Origin: Nitrospirota bacterium | GTDB taxonomy: Bacteria; Nitrospirota; Nitrospiria; Nitrospirales; UBA8639 | Assembly (NCBI GenBank): GCA_020348185.1 | Contig: CP070743.1 | Span: forward strand, 2,108,647 to 2,114,541 | DNA: 5,895 bases | Direction of reading: 5' to 3' | Shown here: positions 1-5,246 of the stretch, piece after piece | Layout of the letters: each line of letters starts with the position of its first letter | Position numbering within the stretch: position 1 is the first letter of the stretch | Translations under genes and position numbers: made by a program | Notes under the pieces: generated by a model | The model's database searches: none | What the model saw: the letters and a program-made list of their open reading frames with translations, nothing else | Told to the model about the DNA's origin: nothing

Positions 1-372
1 ATTCAACCGTATGAACTTGGAGGGTATTTGATTCCCACAGGCTCCACTATTCTCATGAGCCAATGGGTAGTACATCGCGACCCCCGTTTTTTCACTAATC
101 CGGAAGCCTTCGAACCGGAGCGCTGGACCGAAAGTTTTATAAAAAGCTTACCAGCCTATGCATACTTCCCCTTTGGCGGTGGAAGACGACTGTGTATAGG
201 AAAGGCCTTTGCCATGACCGAAGCCATTTTACTTCTGGCCACCATTGCACAACGATTTCAATTGTCCCTCCTATCCAATCATCCCATTGCCCCCCTTACT
301 TCCGTCACTTTGAGGCCAATGCATGGAGTGAGGATGATTGTTCGAAAACGTCAGCTGAATGCCCTATCATAG
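1..372 (+). CDS. Cytochrome P450, C-terminal part (5' end outside window)
   Basis: This is the C-terminal 123 residues of a haem-thiolate monooxygenase; the frame is open from base 1 and ends at TAG 370-372. Visible are the segment before the haem loop with the PERW motif (residues 39-42 of the visible part) and the full haem-binding signature FxxGxRxCxG as F58, G61, R63, C65 and G67, with C65 the expected axial thiolate ligand. Family knowledge: such enzymes insert one oxygen atom into an organic substrate and need an electron donor. No ferredoxin or reductase is fused at this end or encoded nearby. The I-helix oxygen-activation motif and the K-helix ExxR lie off the window, so integrity and subfamily cannot be judged. 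The spacing around the haem loop resembles bacterial CYP4/CYP110-like enzymes, which is an impression only. The substrate is unknown. Confidence 0.93.
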   Translation: MQPYELGGYLIPTGSTILMSQWVVHRDPRFFTNPEAFEPERWTESFIKSLPAYAYFPFGGGRRLCIGKAFAMTEAILLLATIAQRFQLSLLSNHPIAPLTSVTLRPMHGVRMIVRKRQLNALS

Positions 373-644
373 GGTGAGGGTTATCTGATGCCTTGAAATG
401 GGTCGCTGCGTGACTTAAGACAATAATACGGCCTTTACAGCCCATGACGTGAGACCTTGCCCTGCAAGAAAAAAGGAGTATCCTTCCACATAGTCTCAAG
501 GAACCCCGAGGAGATAGAATCTGACCAAATAAAACGTCTAATAATGAACTGTTCAACCTTTAGGGTGTCGCATCGCAAGGAGCTGGAACTTGACTTTTTG
601 ACTGGAGAACCGGGGGGAAATGGCCTCGAGGTATTTGTTGAAAC
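373..644. other. Intergenic region without a convincing gene
   Basis: No RNA gene or good promoter is evident. A + strand frame runs from TTG 457 to a stop at 664-666 (69 codons) and overlaps the next gene by 22 bases. It has no ribosome binding site and no recognisable motif, so I do not call it. A 5-bp hairpin, CTTGC/GCAAG with a 3-base loop, lies at 456-468, directly before an A-run. Three purine-rich Shine-Dalgarno-like blocks (473-478, 508-513, 577-582) have no usable start behind them: no ATG/GTG/TTG follows the first two at proper distance, and the TTG at 590 meets a stop after three codons. TTTACA at 434-439 resembles a -35 box but has no partner -10. The P450 has no clear rho-independent terminator here. 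Confidence 0.5.
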
Positions 645-1484
645 ATGGCAAAACCCACCCCTATAATCTTCAGGATGGAGATTACCCAGCAAGCCCTTTC
701 CTTTCAGGATTCTGATGGCCACCTCGTGGCGGCTATCTTAACGGAACCGCCCGACAGGGCTGAGGGAATCGTGCTCCTCTGTCACGGCTTTCTTTCCACG
801 AAACAGAGTAATACCAATCGACGTCTCACTGAACTCTTGGTGCCCCAAGGAATTAGCACGTTTGGGTTCGATTGGTTTGGAATGGGAGAATCAGGTGGAG
901 CTTTTGCTGATATCACCCTCGGGCGATGCTGCGATCAACTTGAACGGGCTTTGGCCTTCATTACCTGTCAAGGCTATCAACGTATAGGTCTGATCGGTTC
1001 GAGTTTTGGCGGGTTAATCTCCCTATTGGTCGCCGGCCGACATCCCCATCTTTTGGCTCTTGGGCTCAAATGCCCCGTTCTTGATTTTCCAGAGCTGCTT
1101 CGGTTGGAATTCGGCGTTGCGGCCATGGGGCACTGGAAGGATACCGGTGAGATTCCTAATGTCACGGGTGGAGACAAACCCATTGCGTTGCGCTATGATT
1201 TCTATGAAGATTGCTTGAAGTATGATGCGTACCAGTCAGCCGAAACCATTATCTCGCCAACTCTGATCGTTCATGGTGATCAAGATGAACTCATTCCTCT
1301 CCATCAAATTCAGCGTTTGGTCGGCGCCCTAGCGACTGAAAAAAAACTCTGTATCCTCCAAGGAGCCAATCATTACTTTGGCAAGCCTGAAGACTTTAGA
1401 AAGATGACGACCCTTCTCGGAGAGTGGATGAAAACCCATCTTACCACGGAGACGCAATACCAAGCCGGGAACCAAAAGGGCTGA
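645..1484 (+). CDS. Alpha/beta hydrolase (serine hydrolase, Hydrolase_4 / S33-like)
   Basis: This is a 279-residue single-domain cytoplasmic alpha/beta hydrolase with no signal peptide or membrane segment. It shows the HGF oxyanion loop (H47-G48-F49), the nucleophile elbow GSSFGG with catalytic S120 in G-x-S-x-G, the HGDQDELIP strand with candidate acid D214, and NHYF with catalytic H243. The triad is therefore complete. Length and motif order match the esterase, peptidase and lipase-like members of the clan; the substrate cannot be told. The frame is closed by TGA at 639-641, so translation starts at ATG 645 or ATG 675. Neither has a good ribosome binding site: GAGG at 628-631 is 13 bases from 645. 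The 675 start (269 aa, beginning MEITQQ) is a real alternative. The next gene starts one base after the stop, so the two are probably cotranscribed. Confidence 0.9.
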   Translation: MAKPTPIIFRMEITQQALSFQDSDGHLVAAILTEPPDRAEGIVLLCHGFLSTKQSNTNRRLTELLVPQGISTFGFDWFGMGESGGAFADITLGRCCDQLERALAFITCQGYQRIGLIGSSFGGLISLLVAGRHPHLLALGLKCPVLDFPELLRLEFGVAAMGHWKDTGEIPNVTGGDKPIALRYDFYEDCLKYDAYQSAETIISPTLIVHGDQDELIPLHQIQRLVGALATEKKLCILQGANHYFGKPEDFRKMTTLLGEWMKTHLTTETQYQAGNQKG

Positions 1485-1485
1485 T

Positions 1486-1972
1486 ATGGAAAACGGAGTA
1501 GCGCTTCGCGAAGAACAATTGGAGGTTCTTCGGGTACTATATCCTTGGTACAAGGAAGAAGTGTTTCGCCGACGAGAGCAAATGATGCGGCTCACAGCGT
1601 TTGCTAGTGCGTTTCATGGATCAATTGACGGCTGCCATGTTGCTGCTGGTGACCATTATGGCCGTCCCGCCATCTCATGCTACCCACTTCACCACGAGGC
1701 TCTTCGCAATTACGGGGATTGCTCTGTTTTCGGCCATATTCGTCTATTTGATTTTGCAACAACGTGATCGTCATCGAATTGCCAAAAAAACGCTAATTGA
1801 AATGGAACGGGTGTTAGGGCTCTATGATGAGGGGCTGTTTCTGGTGGGCAAGGCTCTGTATCCCCAAGATTGGCAGACTGCCTGGCTCAGCGACCGAAGC
1901 GTGACCGTGTATGTGGCAGTGATCGCCGCACTGACGGCCTTGGTGGTCGCAGCCGTGTTGGTGAGGCCGTAA
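1486..1972 (+). pseudogene. Small three-helix membrane protein, split by a net +1 frameshift
   Basis: Two frames together look like one protein of about 161 residues. The first runs from ATG 1486, with an AAAGGG ribosome binding site at 1475-1480, and gives an amphipathic charged N-terminus containing YPWYKEEVFRRREQMM. After about residue 43 its product stops looking like protein (Cys, His and Gly rich) until a stop at 1765-1767. The second frame is open from 1586 to TAA 1970-1972 and encodes membrane-like sequence. Helices lie at about composite residues 44-60, 72-91 and 139-159, with a charged loop between the second and third (QQRDRHRIAKK and an LYPQDWQTAW segment). A join that skips C1615 keeps both halves. 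The downstream frame has no ribosome binding site of its own. I do not recognise the family. The shift may be a decayed gene, a sequencing error or programmed frameshifting. The gene follows the hydrolase by one base. Confidence 0.68.
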
Positions 1973-1987
1973 CAAGATATGTTACGG
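1967..1987 (+). terminator. Hairpin over the stop codon, possible weak terminator
   Basis: A perfect 7-bp inverted repeat, CCGTAAC/GTTACGG with a 7-base AT-rich loop, includes the TAA stop at 1970-1972. The following bases (AATTCTAGTTTC) have only scattered T residues, so it is not a textbook rho-independent terminator. It may instead stabilise the 3' end or belong to the competing stems described for this gap. Confidence 0.35.
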
Positions 1988-2093
1988 AATTCTAGTTTCA
2001 AGTTGCAGGGATAAGAACCAAAAGAGGGAGCAATCTGGTCATTGGCCAGCCATGATTCCGTGTAAGGATTTCGGTGGGACCTTACGCCTAGGC
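1981..2093 (+). promoter_or_regulatory. Structured leader ahead of the carbonic anhydrase
   Basis: Short complementary segments can pair in alternative ways. GTTACGGAAT (1981-1990) can pair with the preceding CCGTAAC (1967-1973), or through ACGGAAT with ATTCCGT (2055-2061). The bases after that, GTAAGG (2062-2067), pair with CCTTAC (2080-2085). An 8-bp palindrome, GCCTAGGC (2086-2093), contains the only Shine-Dalgarno-like AGG (2090-2092) before ATG 2104. The layout would allow control of translation, but the stems are short and chance is possible. No convincing sigma70 promoter was found here. Confidence 0.25.
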
Positions 2094-2103
2094 ATTGAAC
2101 AAT

Positions 2104-2631
2104 ATGTTAAGAGCATTTCGGGGCATTATTCCGACCATAGCGACAAGCGCCTTTATCGAAGAAACGGCCGCGGTGATAGGCGATGTGGTAATTGGCTCTG
2201 AATCGAGCGTGTGGTTCAATGCCGTGCTCCGAGGTGATGTTAATTACATACATATAGGGCACCGAACTAACGTTCAGGATCTGTGCCTGCTGCATGTGAC
2301 GAATGATACCTATCCTTTAACTCTTGGGGATGATATCACCGTCGGCCATCATGCTGTGTTGCATGGTTGCACGATTAAGGATCGTGTATTGATTGGCATG
2401 GGGGCGGTGATTATGGATGGTGCGGTCATTGAAGAGGATTGCATTGTCGGAGCCGGAGCCTTAGTCACAGAGCGGATGCATGTCCCACCCAAAAGCCTTA
2501 TTCACGGGACTCCGGCTCGAGTCAGGCGATCACTGACGGATGATGAACTGGAATGGATTAAAGAGTCAGCACTCAACTACATTCGCTACGCGCAATACTA
2601 CATCTCTGATCGGTCGGAGAGGATCGTATAG
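2104..2631 (+). CDS. Gamma-class carbonic anhydrase (YrdA/CamH-like left-handed beta-helix)
   Basis: This 175-residue protein is built almost wholly of hexapeptide repeats (IGDVVIG, ITVGHH, VLIGMG, CIVGAG), the pattern of a trimeric left-handed beta-helix, with a C-terminal helix. The three zinc-ligand histidines of the gamma-carbonic anhydrase family are present as H64, H82 and H87. The residues equivalent to Cam Arg59, Asp61, Gln75 and Asp76 are R43, D45, Q58 and D59. The acidic-loop glutamates of archaeal Cam are absent (V46 replaces Glu62 and the loop after H64 is short), as in the YrdA/CamH branch. Expected role: zinc- or iron-dependent hydration of CO2 to bicarbonate, cytoplasmic, since no signal peptide is seen; activity in this branch varies. 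I chose ATG 2104, with AGG 11 bases upstream. An in-frame TTG at 2095 would add three residues. Confidence 0.94.
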   Translation: MLRAFRGIIPTIATSAFIEETAAVIGDVVIGSESSVWFNAVLRGDVNYIHIGHRTNVQDLCLLHVTNDTYPLTLGDDITVGHHAVLHGCTIKDRVLIGMGAVIMDGAVIEEDCIVGAGALVTERMHVPPKSLIHGTPARVRRSLTDDELEWIKESALNYIRYAQYYISDRSERIV

Positions 2632-2647
2632 GGGTCGTTCTGGCACC

Positions 2648-2713
2648 TCGTTATCCTGTTCATCGAAAAAATGAAAATATCGAATAGCGAACAGGGAAAT
2701 AATGAATAACGAA
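2648..2713. repeat. Interrupted inverted repeat with embedded direct repeat
   Basis: The left arm TCGTTATCCTGTTC (2648-2661) is matched on the right by GAACAGG (2689-2695) and, after a 10-base bulge, ATAACGA (2706-2712). All 14 bases of the left arm find a partner. Overlapping the right arm, GAATAGCGAA (2682-2691) and GAATAACGAA (2704-2713) form a direct repeat with 9 of 10 identities, spaced by 22 bases. No T-run follows, so it is not an obvious terminator for the carbonic anhydrase. It could be a copy of a dispersed intergenic repeat. Confidence 0.5.
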
Positions 2714-2743
2714 GAAAACCCGGAAAAATGTTTTACCGCTTCT

Positions 2744-2787
2744 CCCATATGGGGAAACAATCCCGACAGGCGTGAAGACGTTTCCCT
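2744..2787. repeat. Palindrome and inverted repeat upstream of the SDR gene
   Basis: CCCATATGGG (2744-2753) is a perfect 10-bp palindrome. Overlapping it, GGGAAAC (2752-2758) pairs with GTTTCCC (2780-2786) across a 21-base loop, and G2751 can wobble with T2787. The two structures share bases, so only one can form at a time. It could be an operator or an RNA stem; there is no T-tail. Confidence 0.4.
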
Positions 2788-2876
2788 AGCTTGACGTATT
2801 ACTCCTTACACTTCGTCATTCGACATTCTTTGTTCGAGATCCGATATTTCTCTCAAGACAGATTCTTTCCCGCACT

Positions 2877-3701
2877 ATGGCATTGACCGATCCCCGCTCA
2901 CATCCACTTGTTATCCTGGGAGCCGGATATACCGGCCGTTTTCTTTATCCACTGGCCAGGGCACAGGGGTGGGATACCCTCGCGACCAGCCGGGCTCCGG
3001 CCGCTCATCTTCTTCCCATCCACTCATCGCACCGTATTGAATTCGATCTGCTTCGCAAGGAAACGTGGGGCAATATTCCTGATCCTGCACACTTGATCTG
3101 GTGTTTCCCCGCCATTCCCCAAGAGGCCGTAACTCATTTTCTTGAGAGTCGTCTCGAAGCCGGTGGACGGATTATCCTGTTGGGAAGCACCTCGGCGTAC
3201 GGACCAGACCCCGACAGGGTGGTGCATGAAGGAACGCCACCACGCCTTACCATTCCAAGGGTGAAGAGTGAAGAATATCTCCGTGCAAGGCACGGAGCCA
3301 TTATTTTACGACTGGCCGGCTTGTACGGACCAGGACGTCATGTCCTTGATTGGATGCGAAAAGGAAAAGTCAAATATACGGACCGGTACGTGAATTTGAT
3401 CCATATTAAAGACGTGGCGGGCATTTGCCTCATAGCGTTGGAGAAGGCTAAGAAGGGAGAGGTGTATATTGTCAGCGATGGCAATCCTCGACGATGGTCA
3501 GAGATTTTTAGGACTGCCAGTAAGCGGTGGGGGGTAATCCTCCCACCTCTTTCCAAGGCCATGGATTCCGGCAAACAACTTTCTAACCACAAAATCCTGG
3601 TGGGGTTGAAGTATCGTTTTCGTTTTCCTGACCTCTATCAGGCATTGGATGATATTGAGGGGCAACGAAAGGATTCATGGCTTTTGGCTTCACCGAAATA
3701 A
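2877..3701 (+). CDS. NAD(P)-binding Rossmann protein, atypical SDR (YeeZ-like)
   Basis: This 274-residue cytoplasmic protein opens with a dinucleotide-binding motif G15-x-G17-x-x-G20 (ILGAGYTGR). It continues with LIWCFPAIP (73-81), LLGSTSAYGP (101-110), the RLAGLYGPGRH block (145-155), VNLIHIKDV (172-180) and a conserved-looking tail with SGKQLSN (231-237). This order and wording match the E. coli YeeZ-like group of extended, atypical short-chain dehydrogenases. The classical YxxxK catalytic pair is not evident; the STSAYG block and K130 are the only nearby candidates. The natural reaction is unknown. No alternative ATG/GTG/TTG lies close upstream in frame, and the 20 bases before ATG 2877 contain no Shine-Dalgarno sequence, so it may be leaderless or weakly translated. 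Its last 12 bases overlap the end of the convergent protease gene. Confidence 0.88.
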   Translation: MALTDPRSHPLVILGAGYTGRFLYPLARAQGWDTLATSRAPAAHLLPIHSSHRIEFDLLRKETWGNIPDPAHLIWCFPAIPQEAVTHFLESRLEAGGRIILLGSTSAYGPDPDRVVHEGTPPRLTIPRVKSEEYLRARHGAIILRLAGLYGPGRHVLDWMRKGKVKYTDRYVNLIHIKDVAGICLIALEKAKKGEVYIVSDGNPRRWSEIFRTASKRWGVILPPLSKAMDSGKQLSNHKILVGLKYRFRFPDLYQALDDIEGQRKDSWLLASPK

Positions 3702-5153
3702 TGTCACTAACGTCAGCGAAACGAGAAGGTTGTTCACCCCATGAGCAATCATCCCTGGCCAGAGGCTCCCCGTTTTTTCATAGGCCCATGCCCACAAGAC
3801 GCCGCTCCAAAAAACCGTAAGTAGTCCAACGAGCCCATATCCATGCACTAACGAAAAAATGAGGGCACTGAATACGGCCGAAATCCCCCATCCGAACCGA
3901 CGCCGAAATGTTGCGAACAAGACGCCTCGAAAAATAACTTCTTCAAACATGGGCGCAATGATCGAATACTCAACCAACGTCACCGCCACATCAGTCGGCG
4001 TTCCCCACACCAGACTCTGATCAAACCATTCGGTCCAATGATACGAACCATGGCTGCTCCCCACACCAACCGTGATCATCCAATCCCCAATTAGGCCAGC
4101 TGCGAATAAGACGAATATCACCGGCAAGATGCGGTGAATTCTGCCTGGAGCCACTCGCAACCCGAAAGCGTGGACGACGGTGACATCTTTTGGCAAAAGT
4201 AAATGAAAATACGTCAATATCAGAATGGGGCCATATAGGATAGTCAGGCTGACTAACACCATCGCATGACCGTCGAGTTCCAGAAATGAAAGGGAAAATA
4301 ACAAGAAGGTTGTGATGGCTCCACCTCTCACGAAAACCGCGAAGCCATCCTTTCCTGACCAGGGGGGAGGGAGCATCCCTCGGTTTATCCTTACCCTTTC
4401 AGATTGTCGCCCAACGGTCTTCCTGATAAGCGCCAGGATTAAGAGTAAACCAATCAGACTCCCACTCACTTCGATAAGTATCAGTAACCGATTCGACCAG
4501 AGCATTTGATGACCACGATCCTCAAGATGCTGTTCCGTCAATAATTCAAAACTTGTATCCCCCCCTTTTTTTGCAATTTGAATAGCCAAGCGACCATAAA
4601 ACCAATTGTCCGGCAACTCTTCCGCTAAGTGAGCTTGGAGCGTTTCCACTTCAGATGGAGAAATAGTGTCTCTGTAATATGCGGTATGAATGAATTCCCT
4701 AAACAGTGGAAGAGGGGCGAGCTGGTTCTTCCAAGCATTAATACGCTTGGCGACTTTTTCCCGATTGCCGGCCTCAACCTCCAATATTGCCAGATAAAGA
4801 TCTACCAAGGGATCGTTCGAAAATTCTGCAAGTTCTTGATATTCCATGATTGCCCTCATCAACACATCCTCATTTCCGGTCAGAATGCGAAACAGGAGTT
4901 GCTCCCATTGGCCCACCTGGGTAAGGGCATGCTCCAACTCCATAGTCCTGCTGGTCAATCGCTCCAACGAACGCTCTGGAGCCACGACGCGATCCAGGGG
5001 CGACAATGAGGAATAGGTCCAAACGATCATCCCAATACCGGCCAATAAAAAAATAGCTGAAACGACAGTAAAAAAAATGGAAACGGTCGGAGGTTGATTG
5101 GGAGGGTCCGGAAGTGGGGTCGTATGTTCCTGAGAGGAGTTAGGAGTCATCAT
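3690..5153 (-). CDS. CPBP (Abi/Rce1-like) intramembrane metalloprotease with large N-terminal insert
   Basis: The 487-residue membrane protein carries the three CPBP motifs near its C-terminus: EEVIFR (E404, E405, R409), FSLVH (F433, H437) and HGVNN (H471, N475). These should bind zinc and form the active site. A proline-rich N-terminus leads to a first helix (about 24-47). A soluble, mostly helical region (about 50-220), rich in Glu and Leu, follows, and then a bundle of about seven or eight helices. Many CPBP proteins are about 200-300 residues, so the insert makes this one long. The family includes CAAX-processing and bacteriocin-immunity proteins; the substrate here is unknown. I chose ATG 5153 because a TGATG junction couples it to an upstream mini-ORF. 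A second ATG follows at 5150, and an in-frame TTG at 5207 would give 505 residues. None has its own good ribosome binding site. Confidence 0.92.
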   Translation of the reverse strand: MMTPNSSQEHTTPLPDPPNQPPTVSIFFTVVSAIFLLAGIGMIVWTYSSLSPLDRVVAPERSLERLTSRTMELEHALTQVGQWEQLLFRILTGNEDVLMRAIMEYQELAEFSNDPLVDLYLAILEVEAGNREKVAKRINAWKNQLAPLPLFREFIHTAYYRDTISPSEVETLQAHLAEELPDNWFYGRLAIQIAKKGGDTSFELLTEQHLEDRGHQMLWSNRLLILIEVSGSLIGLLLILALIRKTVGRQSERVRINRGMLPPPWSGKDGFAVFVRGGAITTFLLFSLSFLELDGHAMVLVSLTILYGPILILTYFHLLLPKDVTVVHAFGLRVAPGRIHRILPVIFVLFAAGLIGDWMITVGVGSSHGSYHWTEWFDQSLVWGTPTDVAVTLVEYSIIAPMFEEVIFRGVLFATFRRRFGWGISAVFSALIFSLVHGYGLVGLLTVFWSGVLWAWAYEKTGSLWPGMIAHGVNNLLVSLTLVTLFR

Positions 5154-5233
5154 CAGAGGGTGTGGAACAGTACCATGGTTCCCCGCCGGGTTGCGAACAT
5201 CAAACAATGAACATTAAAATTTGAATCTTGCAT
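5153..5233 (-). CDS. Possible 26-codon leader ORF upstream of the protease
   Basis: On the - strand, GGAGG (complement of CCTCC 5240-5244) lies six bases before ATG 5233. The frame runs 26 codons (starting MQDSNFNVHC) and stops with TGA at 5155-5153, sharing its last base with the ATG of the protease gene (TGATG). This is the best ribosome binding site in the area, whereas the protease start has none. The peptide has no recognised motif. It may be a leader that feeds ribosomes to the protease start; chance cannot be excluded because the region also holds the divergent gene's start. Confidence 0.35.
   Translation of the reverse strand: MQDSNFNVHCLMFATRRGTMVLFHTL
5191..5219 (+). promoter_or_regulatory. 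Weak candidate promoter for the aminotransferase
   Basis: TTGCGA (5191-5196) matches four of six -35 consensus bases. It is followed after 17 bases by an A/T-rich block at 5214-5219 that matches the -10 consensus poorly. It sits in the most AT-rich patch between the divergent genes, which is the main reason to list it. Any promoter for this gene must lie here or inside the protease reading frame. Confidence 0.2.
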
Positions 5234-5246
5234 GTTGGACCTCCAC

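Larger units (their letters stand above)
2632..2876. other. Intergenic region with nested repeats
   Basis: No gene is visible on either strand. The first half is A-rich and carries inverted and direct repeats (2648-2713), followed by a palindrome and a further inverted repeat (2744-2787). The second half is pyrimidine-rich up to the next start. TTGACG at 2791-2796 resembles a -35 box, but 16-18 bases downstream there is only CGTCAT-like sequence. GATATT at 2843-2848 resembles a -10 box with a poor TTCGAC -35 at 2819-2824. Neither pair is strong enough to call a promoter. Confidence 0.5.

Noticed and set aside
456..468. Hairpin CTTGC/GCAAG as a terminator for the P450
   Set aside because: It is followed on the + strand by an A-run, not a T-run, and the stem is only 5 bp. 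On the - strand the T-run would come before the stem.
545..555. TGAACTGTTCA odd palindrome as an operator
   Set aside because: Five-base arms are expected by chance, and no matching second site or promoter was found.
457..666. A 69-codon + strand frame between the P450 and the hydrolase
   Set aside because: TTG start with no ribosome binding site, no recognisable motif, and overlap with the hydrolase start. An internal ATG at 544 also lacks a ribosome binding site.
435..722. A 95-codon - strand frame over the same gap
   Set aside because: It overlaps the hydrolase N-terminus, its product is low in recognisable structure, and the opposite strand is better supported there.
4629..5009. A 126-codon + strand frame inside the protease gene
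   Set aside because: It is antisense to a gene with intact family motifs and has no motif of its own.
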